From positions 62,001 through 126,000 of the forward strand of contig CAZZBB010000046.1 of assembly GCA_964652195.1 (NCBI GenBank): a stretch of 64,000 bases of DNA, given 5' to 3'. Below, one piece after another: positions 17,783 to 27,304 of this stretch; within the stretch, counting starts at the first letter, position 1, and each line of letters opens with the position of its first letter. A program made the position numbers and the translations under genes. Under the pieces are notes generated by a model. It searched no databases, had not been told where the DNA came from, and saw nothing but the letters and a program-made list of their open reading frames with translations. The DNA is from MSPOR6 sp964652195 (GTDB lineage: Bacteria > Poribacteria > WGA-4E > WGA-3G).

Positions 17783-19156
17783 TTAAAGCAGTTTATTTTC
17801 CCACCATTTCACATAGTCCTCATCACTGATATCTGGTGATAAACCGCGATCCTCCATTCTGTCATTATAACCTTCCAACATGTGGTTATCCCAGTAAGTT
17901 TTTACTTCATCAGATTCAGGAGTGACCCCCATATCTCCAGTAGATTCAATCCATGTATCCAATTTTCCTTCCAAATCCTTTCTAATTGTTGCATACTTTT
18001 CATCTTCAATTAGATTATTTGTTTCAAAAGGATCAGATTGTAGATCGTATAACTCTTCATAGGGACGGGTGTCTTGACAGAAATGTTGCTGTGCTGGTGT
18101 AAGTTCACCCTTTTCATACAGATTATTTATTAATGTCCAAAGCGGATATTGAAGTTTCTTGTATCCATTGAACTGCATATAGGGGAGTTCAGGATGATAA
18201 TTTCGGATGAGTTTGTAATTGTGTGTCCGAACACATCGTATACGGTCATCCGTTCCATCACATCGATCTCGTGCTGCAAAGACTGCTTCTCGTTCTATAG
18301 CATTTTCACCGAGGAACACTTCTCCTTGTACATAATCTGGTATATCAATTCCAGCCATTGAAAGAGAGGTGGGCATCAAATCTACACCACTTACCAATTT
18401 CTCATTAACCGCTCCCGCCTGAACTTGTCCATGATATCTTACAATCAATGGGATATGGATACCACCATCATAGAGAAATTGTTTGCAACGTATATGTGCG
18501 CGTCCATGATCACTCATGAAGAAAAGTAATGTATTCTCAGTTAATCCTTCTTCGTCTAAACGATCCAGAATTTTCCCTATCTTCTTATCTAAAATCTGGA
18601 TACTTTCAAGATAGAGTGCCCAATCCTTACGAATTAGGGGATGATCCGGATAATATGGAGGTAACTCAACATCCTCTGGATTGATTGGTCGATCAGGATC
18701 GGGTTTAAAGACTCTATGTGTATCAGGAATGTTTATCTGCGCATAAAAGGGTTGATCGTCAGGACATTCACGCCAATCAATTCCATCGAATGGGTCATCT
18801 CTATGGAAGTTGAAGTCAGTTTTACCTTTACGATTATAGGGAGGACCAGGACTGTTGCATGTGAAGTAACCTGCTTCTCGGAAACTATCGGTAATTAATT
18901 TCATATCTTCGCGCAAAGGTTTATCACGATTACTCCGATGATTGTGCGTGTCAAAATGGGTTTGGTAGGTGCCGGTAATGAGTGCGGATCTACTCGGTGA
19001 ACAGACAGGACAGGTTACAAATGCGTTAGGGAAACGTGTGCCTTCCTCAGCAATCCTATCAATGTTTGGTGTGTTTACAGCAGGTGTACCATAACATCCT
19101 AAATCAGGGGATAGATCTTCTCCATATATCCATAATATGTTAGGTTGATTTGACAA
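17783..19156 (-). CDS. Sulfatase (Cys-type, formylglycine-dependent)
   Basis: 457 residues, normal for the family. NILWIYGEDLSPDLGCYG carries the N-terminal metal-binding Asp residues; CPVCSPSRSALITGTYQ holds the CxPxR signature, whose Cys (CSPSR) is converted to formylglycine; LLFFMSDHGRAH supplies the C-terminal Asp-His metal ligands. It hydrolyses sulfate esters, perhaps of sulfated polysaccharides. No signal peptide is seen. Start is TTG at 19156: AAGGAG lies 7 bp upstream and no ATG fits. Follows the two PhyH genes by 21 bp, so probably one transcript. No maturase (FGE or anSME) is in the window. Confidence 0.9.
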   Translation of the reverse strand: MSNQPNILWIYGEDLSPDLGCYGTPAVNTPNIDRIAEEGTRFPNAFVTCPVCSPSRSALITGTYQTHFDTHNHRSNRDKPLREDMKLITDSFREAGYFTCNSPGPPYNRKGKTDFNFHRDDPFDGIDWRECPDDQPFYAQINIPDTHRVFKPDPDRPINPEDVELPPYYPDHPLIRKDWALYLESIQILDKKIGKILDRLDEEGLTENTLLFFMSDHGRAHIRCKQFLYDGGIHIPLIVRYHGQVQAGAVNEKLVSGVDLMPTSLSMAGIDIPDYVQGEVFLGENAIEREAVFAARDRCDGTDDRIRCVRTHNYKLIRNYHPELPYMQFNGYKKLQYPLWTLINNLYEKGELTPAQQHFCQDTRPYEELYDLQSDPFETNNLIEDEKYATIRKDLEGKLDTWIESTGDMGVTPESDEVKTYWDNHMLEGYNDRMEDRGLSPDISDEDYVKWWENKLL

Positions 19157-19177
19157 ATGGATCTCCTTTCTATTGAA

Positions 19178-20050
19178 TCAACTATCTGTGTTATCACTAT
19201 TATCAACAACAAAGCGACTTCTAAAAAGAGTGCGTCTCATCTCTGTCATTGATTCGAGTAGTTTTGGGTGGGGTTGATAGACTCTTGCATAACCGCTGTC
19301 AACTGGACTATACAGATTGAAAATAGCCATTCTGTCGTTGTCGGTATTCGTCCAAGGATTTGCACTATGTGTTAATGCTTCAGTAAAGATGATGAGTGAA
19401 CCTGGCTGACAACCGTAAGTACTCCAGATGTCTGAATCTGGGTTTTGGATTTCTGGAGGAGCAGTGTATACAGATTTGTGACTGCCTGTAACCAGTAGAG
19501 TGCCCCCTTGTCCTTTCTTTACTTCATTCAATTCCCATACGATACGGGTATGTGGACTATATCCTTTTCCAGGAAAAGCGTTATAGTAGTGGACATCTCC
19601 AGGAAAACGTAGCATACCATTCCCATTATGTGGACCGAACCCTCCCATACCCTCCGTTCTATAGAACAGATTTGTACTTTCTACAGTATAACCGTAGCAG
19701 TGTGAATTTGTAACGGATGGATGTGCGGTGAATTCGTTCAGTAATGACACGACAAGAGGGTGGTCAATCAATTTCTGTAATGGACCACCAAGTGTATTCC
19801 TTTCATGTTCAGGGATCGATTCTGGATCGTGATGGAGACGATATGCGAACTCCTGCATTTCTTTGAGTTCATCTCCTGTGATGATTTCAGGAAAAAGTAT
19901 CCATCCATGTGTATCAAATTCATATATCTGTTCTGGTGTTAATGACGGAATAGGAACACCATCAGAGTTGTGAGTAGGTAAATCAAATTGTTCAGGAGGC
20001 ATGATAACCTGTTGAGGATTATGTGTAATAGTATCTTGCTGTGTGTTCAT
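19178..20050 (-). CDS. Phytanoyl-CoA dioxygenase (PhyH) family protein with HxG iron motif
   Basis: 290 residues. PhyH-family Fe(II)/2-oxoglutarate fold: FDTHGWILFPEIITGDEL opens the domain, GGFGPHNGNGMLRFPGD corresponds to the HxD iron motif, GTLLVTGSHKS follows, EALTHSAN gives the distal His, and NDRMAIFNLY the Arg that binds 2-oxoglutarate. The usual HxD reads H-N-G here, so the carboxylate ligand seems absent; HxG/HxA is known from Fe/2OG halogenases, but an alternative Asp (FPGDVHYY) cannot be excluded. Substrate unknown. Seven bp after the paralogous gene and followed by a sulfatase. Confidence 0.8.
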   Translation of the reverse strand: MNTQQDTITHNPQQVIMPPEQFDLPTHNSDGVPIPSLTPEQIYEFDTHGWILFPEIITGDELKEMQEFAYRLHHDPESIPEHERNTLGGPLQKLIDHPLVVSLLNEFTAHPSVTNSHCYGYTVESTNLFYRTEGMGGFGPHNGNGMLRFPGDVHYYNAFPGKGYSPHTRIVWELNEVKKGQGGTLLVTGSHKSVYTAPPEIQNPDSDIWSTYGCQPGSLIIFTEALTHSANPWTNTDNDRMAIFNLYSPVDSGYARVYQPHPKLLESMTEMRRTLFRSRFVVDNSDNTDS

Positions 20051-20057
20051 CCTATAC

Positions 20058-20978
20058 CTATTTTAGATATTCAATTGGATATGCAGAAGTACGATCTCCA
20101 AAATGTCCCTTGGTGACATTGCCACCTGCATAAGTTTCTCTAAAGAGGGATTGTCGTTTAGATGGCATTGATTCGAGAAGTTTAGAAGCGGGTAACCAAT
20201 TACACCAACGACTTGCTATAGTATTATACAAATTAGTAATTCGTAATCTATCTACTTCATGATCCGTGGGTGTCGTAATATACTTATTTGTTATGGATTC
20301 AGTCAAAAGTATTAGAGATCCTGCGGTACATTCATAGGTCTCCCAGATTGACGAATTGTTATAAGGAATGGTTTGCGGAAGAGCATACGCACTCTTGTGG
20401 CTTGTAGTAATGAATCGAATATCATTTGTCTCTGAATTGACTTCTGAAATTTCCCATATCACTCTTGTTAAACCACTCCATGCTCTGCCCGGAACACATC
20501 GATAAATATGTGAATCACCGGGTAAGCGAAACAACCCGTTCCCATTGCTATTTCCCTTGTCGTTTATCTGACCAAATTGGACATCAGATTTTTCAAGTCG
20601 AAACCCGTAACATTCCTCACTTGCAACAGGAGGATATGCAAGAAACTCATTTAATAATCCGACAACAACGGGATGATCCACCAGTTTCTGTAATGGACCT
20701 TCTAAACCACAAATTTGGGATTCAGTTATATTTTGATTATTACTAATTGATTCATGACAAAATGCCCGTATTTCGGATATTTCTTCTTTCGATAAAACTT
20801 CTGGAACAAGTAGCCACCCTTTACGATCAAAATCGTATTTTTGTTTTTGGGTTGGAATAATTATAGGTAATCCGTCCGCATTAGTTGCTGTTAATTCTTC
20901 CGGCTCAACTTCTACAGCACTGCCAAGATTTTTGTTTACTATAAACGGTTTCTTTGTTGCAAGTTCATTATATTCCAT
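20058..20978 (-). CDS. PhyH-family paralogue lacking iron-binding histidines
   Basis: 306 residues, clearly homologous to the downstream gene (shared FDRKGWLLVPEVLS, GLEGPLQKLVDHPVVVGLLN, SHKSAYALP, LLESMPSKRQSLFR). At the iron site GPHNGNG has become GNSNGNG, and the distal EALTHSAN has become ESITNKYI, so both His ligands are replaced; the Arg of DRLRITNLY remains. It therefore probably does not bind Fe(II) in the usual way and may be a regulatory or structural partner, or decaying. ATG at 20978 has GGGAGA upstream; a TTG at 20993 is less likely. First gene of the phyH-phyH-sulfatase unit. Confidence 0.75.
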   Translation of the reverse strand: MEYNELATKKPFIVNKNLGSAVEVEPEELTATNADGLPIIIPTQKQKYDFDRKGWLLVPEVLSKEEISEIRAFCHESISNNQNITESQICGLEGPLQKLVDHPVVVGLLNEFLAYPPVASEECYGFRLEKSDVQFGQINDKGNSNGNGLFRLPGDSHIYRCVPGRAWSGLTRVIWEISEVNSETNDIRFITTSHKSAYALPQTIPYNNSSIWETYECTAGSLILLTESITNKYITTPTDHEVDRLRITNLYNTIASRWCNWLPASKLLESMPSKRQSLFRETYAGGNVTKGHFGDRTSAYPIEYLK

Positions 20979-21540
20979 GAATATCTCCCTCAAATACAGT
21001 ACTCATACATCATCAGTTTATCATTTATTTAGGAATGGGGCAAGGGAATAGAAGTGCCATGGCATGTAAAATAGTTAAGATCGGGGATCGGAATCCCCTC
21101 CTACAGAAGATGAAAAATTGTGAAAACAAAAAATGTTACGGACTTAGCACAAGTCGTTATTTTAATTATTCAAAAGAAAAAGCAGATTTTCTTCATTTTT
21201 ATTTGAAATTTGATAATTTAGAGAGTAAAATTTCACAATCATTTTTTATAGGTTTTTACATAATTTTGGTGTATTAAATATAAAATAAAAATTATCTAAT
21301 TTTTTAGAAACCATAAATGAAGAATTTCGTTGTTTAACAACAATAAAAAGTCGGAATATCATCATTGTCTAAGTTGATATAATTCTGAATACATTAAATC
21401 TTACATTACAAATATACAATTAGACTTTGTAGGTTATATCTTGGAGGTATGACTTCTCACTGTTTGGCAGGAGTTTTAATCGAATCCATATTCGATTATC
21501 TATAGTTCAGAATTAACCCGTAAGTTTCCAAACCCCCTGT
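20979..21540. other. AT-rich divergent intergenic region with one REP unit
   Basis: Between divergent genes. A REP-like unit is at 21079-21110 (ATCGGGGATCGGAATCCCC). Open frames within it lack ribosome-binding sites and protein-like composition; I see no gene. Confidence 0.5.
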
Positions 21541-22293
21541 ATGCATTACTTAACTGAAACACAAGAAGGGGTATCCCCATTTTATTGTGTTTTGAATAAA
21601 AGTTTACTTGCGTATTTTGTGTTATTCTTGTTTTTCATTTTATTACCAGTATATGGTCAATTTACTGATTTGCCTGAGGATCAAAAAACAGTTGATATTG
21701 GTGTTACTGGCGATTCAAACCATAGAACCGTAACCCTAACCGCAGTTGTACCAGTTACAAACATCAATGGTTGGGCAGGTTTTTTCGGTTCTCGTTCCTC
21801 TGGTGAAGATGGTGTACATTCAGAAATTGTAAAGTTACATGTAGAAAGCATCATAGACGTTAAAGTGCTTGAAGTAGAAGCATTTTCATATTTTGAACGT
21901 AATCTGATGGATGGAAGTGCCTTGACTGCTCAAGTTGGTGGAACTATTCAACCTGGTGAATATAAAAAGGGTTCACTGAGTATTTCAACTAATTTTGGCT
22001 ACTTTTTAGAAACTATACGACCATTTGAAGAGCTAAAAGTTAGACAATTTGACCCAACGGCATTTAGATGGTTAGTTTCTTCTACGCTTGATTGGCATAA
22101 AATCAATACTGAGTTAACTTTCACTCCTGAAATAGGGTTTAAAAACTATAGGATATGTGCGGAACCCGCTGTGACATTTGATCTATCAAGTCGTCTTGGT
22201 TTTCGTGTCAGTGGAACTGTAACCTATAACAGTGAACCCTTAACAGACAACTTGCAGTATATTTATCTTTCTATTCTAAGGATAACTTTATAG
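21541..22293 (+). CDS. Outer-membrane beta-barrel-like protein, paralogue 1
   Basis: 250 residues from ATG 21541; comparison with the next gene suggests TTG at 21592 (LNKSLLAYFVL...) is the real start, directly opening the signal peptide that ends VYGQF. The mature part is alternating, Gly- and aromatic-rich (TLTAVVPVTNINGWAGFF, SLSISTNFGYFLETI) and ends in a strand (YIYLSILRITL), as in small beta-barrels. Resembles salt-induced DUF481-like outer-membrane proteins in style, but the family is not certain. Followed by a strong intrinsic terminator at 22331-22377. Confidence 0.65.
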   Translation: MHYLTETQEGVSPFYCVLNKSLLAYFVLFLFFILLPVYGQFTDLPEDQKTVDIGVTGDSNHRTVTLTAVVPVTNINGWAGFFGSRSSGEDGVHSEIVKLHVESIIDVKVLEVEAFSYFERNLMDGSALTAQVGGTIQPGEYKKGSLSISTNFGYFLETIRPFEELKVRQFDPTAFRWLVSSTLDWHKINTELTFTPEIGFKNYRICAEPAVTFDLSSRLGFRVSGTVTYNSEPLTDNLQYIYLSILRITL

Positions 22294-22330
22294 TAAATAC
22301 GATTCCATAATTAGATTGAACAAAGTTGTA

Positions 22331-22377
22331 AAAAGTTTGGTATTTCATACTTATGAAATACCAAACTTTTTTATTTT
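22331..22377 (+). terminator. Rho-independent terminator
   Basis: Perfect 19-bp inverted repeat (left arm 22331-22349, right arm 22352-22370; GTTTGGTATTTCATA / TATGAAATACCAAAC core) followed by a T-rich tract, 38 bp after the stop of the first beta-barrel gene. Confidence 0.85.
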
Positions 22378-22640
22378 AATGTGAGTTTCAGAATCCCTCC
22401 TACCAAGAGTCTGATGCTTAAATTGACGCCTATAGGTCAAGAACTTTACACACCTTTCAGTGCGTATTTCCTTGACATTTGCTATTTTAATGGGTAATAT
22501 ATGTCCGTTTATCTAAGGATTCTATTCAGACAATCAAGATTGTATCATAGTGGAATATGCCTTTGACAAAGGAATTACTGAAGTTCAACATAATCCTTTT
22601 ACTATCTTTTATGAATGTGAATGCTCTATAAGAAATAATA

Positions 22641-23375
22641 ATGACAATTGTAAGTTATAGGTATGATATGAATCAGATTGTAAACAGAGTCCTATTTATG
22701 GTATTATTCTCAATCTCTTTTATAATACCCGCATATAGCCAATTTGCAGATTTACCACAGGATTCCAAGACATTAGATATAGGTATATCAGGTGATGATG
22801 CTTTACAGACGATCACTTTAACAGCCGTAGTACCCTTTAAGACAATTAATGGTTGGGGAGGCGTGTTTGGGTCGCGTGGTTCAGGTAAAGAAGGTGTAAT
22901 TACAGAAATAGCAAAAGGACGTATTCAAGGTGGAATGCGCATCCGGACGTATGGAATTGAGGTGTTCACGGATTTAGAACGAAATATAACAGAAGGAACT
23001 GCGCTGACAGTCCAGATTGGTGGATATATTCGACCTGGGATTTACGAAAAAGGAACATTGCGGATATCTGGTGGATTAGGGTATTTTCTTGAGAATATAC
23101 AACCCTATAAAGATCTAACTGTCAGAAAATTTGATCCTACATCATTCAGGTGGTTAGCATTTTCATCAATCGGTTGGCGAAAATTGAATATATCAATGAA
23201 GTTCACACCGCAAGTTGGATTTCAGAACTTTAAGTATTTAGTAGAACCGGCACTCACGTTTAACCTAACAACTCGATTAGGGTTGCGACTGAGTGGTTCA
23301 CTTAGTTATAATAGCGAACCTTTAACAGAGAAATTACATCATAAGTATCTGACGATCTTTAGATTTAAACTCTAA
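22641..23375 (+). CDS. Outer-membrane beta-barrel-like protein, paralogue 2
   Basis: 244 residues. Collinear with the preceding gene throughout (QFADLPQDSKTLDIG, TLTAVVPFKTINGWGGVFGS, VRKFDPTSFRWLAFS, LRLSGSLSYNSEPLTEKL), so a tandem duplication that has diverged strongly. Signal peptide ends around AYSQF; the C-terminus ends LTIFRFKL, a beta-strand with terminal aromatic/hydrophobic residues as needed for outer-membrane insertion. ATG at 22641 or at 22668 (MNQIVNR, aligned with the paralogue); neither has a clear ribosome-binding site. Separated from its paralogue by a terminator, so probably regulated independently. Confidence 0.65.
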   Translation: MTIVSYRYDMNQIVNRVLFMVLFSISFIIPAYSQFADLPQDSKTLDIGISGDDALQTITLTAVVPFKTINGWGGVFGSRGSGKEGVITEIAKGRIQGGMRIRTYGIEVFTDLERNITEGTALTVQIGGYIRPGIYEKGTLRISGGLGYFLENIQPYKDLTVRKFDPTSFRWLAFSSIGWRKLNISMKFTPQVGFQNFKYLVEPALTFNLTTRLGLRLSGSLSYNSEPLTEKLHHKYLTIFRFKL

Positions 23376-23413
23376 AGATTAATCTTTTCTATTTTATATA
23401 GTAAACTTTACTT

Positions 23414-23441
23414 GTAGGAGCGACCAGGAGGTCGCTCCTAC
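23414..23441. repeat. REP-like perfect palindrome
   Basis: GTAGGAGCGACC (23414-23425), loop AGGA, GGTCGCTCCTAC (23430-23441), followed by the family suffix AGAAGAG. The cleanest member of the dispersed REP-like set; it could also act as a weak terminator for the gene ending at 23375. Confidence 0.7.
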
Positions 23442-23620
23442 AGAAGAGTGTAGGGACGCAAAAGTAAGTTGAGCCAATAGAAAATAAAGTATTAATTTTA
23501 TTGTTCACTATAAGTGATAATCATATTTCTATCTTTTCTAATGTTCAGTGTAATGTAAGTTCAATAAAGGATATATAGAAAAGTCAAAACAGAAACTGAT
23601 TTAGATGAAGGATATCAGTC

Positions 23621-25888
23621 ATGATTTCAAAGTTAGGCCAACAAACCAGCACATCAGGTAATGGAAATACTCCTCAATTCGGTCATGGGTTTGGCACTGC
23701 TCCAGTCTTCTTAGCATCAATAAGTACGATACTCGGTGCAATCCTTTTCTTACGATTTGGTTATGTGGTTGGAAATGTCGGACTGTTAAAAACCCTTGCG
23801 ATTATAGCCCTTGGACATCTGGTTACAATCCCAACTGTTCTTGCAGTATCCGAAGTAGCCACAAACCGAAGAGTTGCTGGGGGTGGTGCATACTTTATTG
23901 TAAGTCGATCCTTTGGTACCAGTATTGGTGGAGCCATCGGTTTAGCTTTATTCCTTTCACAAGCGATTTCAATAGCCTTCTATATGGTTGCATTTGCCGA
24001 AGCGTTTGTCCCAATCTTTGAAATTATAGAGACCAAGTATGGTTTTGATCCTAATCCTCGCTTGTTAAGTATTCCTGGAACATTGATTTTAGTCATTATC
24101 ATGCTGACGAAAGGTGCGAATATAGGTGTGTCAATGCTGTGGGCAATTTGCATTATTCTCGGTGGTGCACTTTTATCCTTCTTATTTGGTAAACCTGAGC
24201 AAGGCGAAACTCCAATGACTTTGAATATCATAGCAACTATCGCTGAACCAGAAAGATTCGGTATAGTTTTTGCCACCTGTTTTCCTGCATTTACTGGAAT
24301 GATTGCAGGTTTAGGTCTATCTGGTGATCTGAATAATCCTCAGCGCAGTATACCGCTTGGAACAATTAGTGCCACCTTAGCTGGTATGGCTGTATATATA
24401 CTTGTGGCAGTTAAGTTAAGCTGGAATGCCACACCAGAAGACCTTGCTGCTGATCAGTTCATCATGGGGAAGATTTCTCTATGGGAACCAGTTATTTACA
24501 TAGGGTTAGGGGCAGCATCATTATCTTCTGCTCTCGGATCAATCATGGTTGCACCGAGAACACTTCAAGCACTTGCCAGAGACAATGTCATGCCGATACC
24601 AAGTTTAAATAGATTGTTGCGTTTTGGCGTTGGTAAAGAACAGGATCCTGTACCAGCGACTTTTGTGTCAGGAATTATTGCTGTGGTATTCGTTGCAATA
24701 GGCGAACTAAACTTCATTGCCAAGATTTTAACAATGTTCTTCCTTGTAACTTACGGTGCATTATGTATCGTATCGTTCCTTGAACATTTTGCTGGAAATC
24801 CGTCGTATCGTCCAACATTCCATTCTCGATGGTATGTATCCTTATTGGGAACAGTCATGTGCGGTATCATGATGTTTCAGATCAGTTTTCTCACTGCAAT
24901 CATTTCAATAACTATCATGATGGCAATATATATCGGATTGCGTAGAGGTCGGGATGAACAACGGGGATTATCAGGTATTTTTCAAGGTGCAATGTTCCAA
25001 TTGACACGTTGGTTACAAACAACATTACAAAAGAACCGTGCAAATATCTCAGAGAGTGGTTGGCGACCTTCTATTGTTGCAATCACGCAATTTGGAGAAA
25101 GGCGGTTGGGACACTTTGATCTATTACGATGGATATGTCATCGACAAGGGTTCGGACAATTCATTCAATATTTTCAAGGCGATTATTCTTTAACGGATGA
25201 AATTTCAGCCAGAATGCATGTTGAGGCACTGATTCAGCAATCTGAGGCAAGTGGTGCGGGTATTTTTGTGGATTCACTCATTTGTCCTGATTTTCAACTC
25301 GCTTTGTCGCAAGTAATGCAAATGCCCGGAATTTCTGGTTTACCAAATAACTCAATATTACTTGAGTTTGATAAAGAGCACCCAGAAGAGATAGCTGAAG
25401 TTCAATTAGGGGCACATATGGCGGTTGATTCGCTTTTCAATGTACTGATTCTTAGGTCAACAAAGTATCGTTTTGGTTATAGATCATCTATCCATGTATG
25501 GGTTACAAATGACAACATTTCAAATGTTCCTATGATGCTTTTGCTTGCATATATACTCGTAGGTCATCCTGAATGGAAGAAAGCAAAAATACGTCTCTTT
25601 GCTTGTGCAGATTCATGGGATACTGAACTCGATACAGATCATCTGTCAACTGTAATCAAAGAAGGAAGATTACCCATTTCCATGCAAAACGTTACTTCTG
25701 TATCTTATGAAAATGAGGAATCAATGGAAGAAGAAGTTACCCATAGATCAGCACAAGCGGATTTAGTTATCGTAGGTTTAACAAGTGAAGATCTAAATTC
25801 TGATGATTTGGACCTAATCCTGCAAAGATATGCAGGGGTGAATGATGTATTATTCGTTCACTCAAAACAGACGATTTCAATAGATTAA
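23621..25888 (+). CDS. SLC12-like (cation-chloride cotransporter) APC-superfamily transporter
   Basis: 755 residues. Residues about 25-450 form 12 hydrophobic segments of the APC fold, starting with FGTAPVFLASISTILGAILF; the TM1 stretch ILGAILFLRFGYVVGNVGLL and AGGGAYFIVSRSFG are typical of the Na-K-Cl cotransporter-like bacterial branch. After the membrane part comes a ~280-residue cytosolic domain (NISESGWRPSIVAITQFGE...), as in SLC12 proteins. Likely carries ions such as K+, Na+ or Cl-; an amino acid substrate cannot be excluded. ATG preceded by a weak site. Followed by a mechanosensitive channel gene, which suggests an osmotic role for the pair. Confidence 0.82.
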   Translation: MISKLGQQTSTSGNGNTPQFGHGFGTAPVFLASISTILGAILFLRFGYVVGNVGLLKTLAIIALGHLVTIPTVLAVSEVATNRRVAGGGAYFIVSRSFGTSIGGAIGLALFLSQAISIAFYMVAFAEAFVPIFEIIETKYGFDPNPRLLSIPGTLILVIIMLTKGANIGVSMLWAICIILGGALLSFLFGKPEQGETPMTLNIIATIAEPERFGIVFATCFPAFTGMIAGLGLSGDLNNPQRSIPLGTISATLAGMAVYILVAVKLSWNATPEDLAADQFIMGKISLWEPVIYIGLGAASLSSALGSIMVAPRTLQALARDNVMPIPSLNRLLRFGVGKEQDPVPATFVSGIIAVVFVAIGELNFIAKILTMFFLVTYGALCIVSFLEHFAGNPSYRPTFHSRWYVSLLGTVMCGIMMFQISFLTAIISITIMMAIYIGLRRGRDEQRGLSGIFQGAMFQLTRWLQTTLQKNRANISESGWRPSIVAITQFGERRLGHFDLLRWICHRQGFGQFIQYFQGDYSLTDEISARMHVEALIQQSEASGAGIFVDSLICPDFQLALSQVMQMPGISGLPNNSILLEFDKEHPEEIAEVQLGAHMAVDSLFNVLILRSTKYRFGYRSSIHVWVTNDNISNVPMMLLLAYILVGHPEWKKAKIRLFACADSWDTELDTDHLSTVIKEGRLPISMQNVTSVSYENEESMEEEVTHRSAQADLVIVGLTSEDLNSDDLDLILQRYAGVNDVLFVHSKQTISID

Positions 25889-26059
25889 AGTAGATACCAT
25901 CCTAAATTCCTTTAATTTCCTTGATATATCTTCGATGCAGAATTCATTATTTCTATAATGAATTACCATTTTATGGAAGTGTTTTAATCCAATTTGTTTA
26001 AGCAATTATATGACATCAGAGAATAAATTTCTGTCTGAGGGAATTATCCAAGTTAAATT

Positions 26060-27277
26060 ATGGAAAATTTGCTAAGCCAATTAAACGAAATACTGAGTCG
26101 AACTGTTCTAACCTTAGATGAGGAGGTTAAGGTAGAGCAAATTGTAAGATTAGTTGGATTTGTAGCAGTTTGGTTACTTGGGACAGAATTATTACGTAGA
26201 TGGATACGACGTGTAATTTCCAAACTGAAAATAGATGATAATTTAGGAAATCGGATAATTGCTATCCTGTTCCTCATCACGTTAATTTTTGGAATTACCT
26301 TTGCTTTCAAATTTTCAGAAATCAACATAGATATATTTGATAAGGTTTTTCGTTATGACCTTGTCAAACTCTTCAAATCTTCTGAAGAAAGTATAGAACC
26401 CGCAGTAGAAGATGCTACAGATTCTGACACGTCAGACTTAGGTGCACCCACCTTAACATTAGCCAATATATTCTACGGTTTTGTAATTATATTTGGCATG
26501 TTTGTGCTTTCAAAATATACGCAGTGGTTACTCAAGAACCAGGTATTGCAAGCATTTCAAATTGAACGACATACACAGTTTATAATCCTGCGAATCGTTC
26601 ATTTTCTGATGATCACTATCGGAGTTCTAATAAGTCTAAGAACTATCGGTATGAATTTTACAAGTTTCGCGATAATTTTCGGAGGATTGAGTATTGGTAT
26701 TGGCTTCGGTTTACAGAATACAGTTGCCAATTTAATATCAGGTTTCATTCTAATCTTCGAACGTCCAATAAAAATCGGTGATTTGGTAGAGATTATTGAT
26801 GTGAATATCTTTGGTAGAGTAGGTAGCATTAACCTAAGATCAACTGTTATTATGGCACTTGATGAGAAGGAAATTATTGTACCGAATTCCAAATTAATTA
26901 CAGAACCTGTGCATAATCTCACACATTATAATAATCGATTTCGTGTTCATATTAAGGTGGGAGTGGCTTACAGTTCAGATGTACAACTCGTGAAAAAAGC
27001 ACTTTTGGAAGCTGCAGCGGAACATGAAGAAATAATAAATGATCCTTCCTCTGAAATGGAGAATGTTACAGCCCCGTTTGTCAGGTTTACGAGTTTTGGT
27101 GAATCCTCATTAGACTTTGAATTATATGCTTGGATTCCCGATTCATTTATGCGATTTGACGTTGCAAGCGACTTACATTTTATGGTTTGGGAAAAATTTA
27201 AAGAATATAATATTAAAATTCCATTTCCTCAACGAGATGTTCATTTTTATCAAGAACAGGAAAACTCATCAGATTGA
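26060..27277 (+). CDS. Mechanosensitive ion channel, MscS family
   Basis: 405 residues. Several membrane segments (FVAVWLLGTELL, IAILFLITLIFGITFAF, IFYGFVIIFGMFVL), then the MscS core: pore helix FGGLSIGIGFGLQNTVANLI with its Gly/Ala packing, FILIFERPIKIGDLVEI, and IIVPNSKLITEPVHNLT of the beta domain, with the alpha/beta cytoplasmic vestibule to the end. It opens on membrane tension to release solutes on hypo-osmotic shock. An acidic insert (EESIEPAVEDATDSDTSD) lies between the first and later membrane segments. Ends 27 bp from the convergent phoU stop. Confidence 0.9.
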   Translation: MENLLSQLNEILSRTVLTLDEEVKVEQIVRLVGFVAVWLLGTELLRRWIRRVISKLKIDDNLGNRIIAILFLITLIFGITFAFKFSEINIDIFDKVFRYDLVKLFKSSEESIEPAVEDATDSDTSDLGAPTLTLANIFYGFVIIFGMFVLSKYTQWLLKNQVLQAFQIERHTQFIILRIVHFLMITIGVLISLRTIGMNFTSFAIIFGGLSIGIGFGLQNTVANLISGFILIFERPIKIGDLVEIIDVNIFGRVGSINLRSTVIMALDEKEIIVPNSKLITEPVHNLTHYNNRFRVHIKVGVAYSSDVQLVKKALLEAAAEHEEIINDPSSEMENVTAPFVRFTSFGESSLDFELYAWIPDSFMRFDVASDLHFMVWEKFKEYNIKIPFPQRDVHFYQEQENSSD

Positions 27278-27304
27278 ATTTGAGTATTGTAATTTATTAT
27301 TAAA

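Noticed and set aside
21035..21277. 80-codon open frame on the plus strand
   Set aside because: No ribosome-binding site; it contains a REP-like unit and low-complexity AT-rich sequence.
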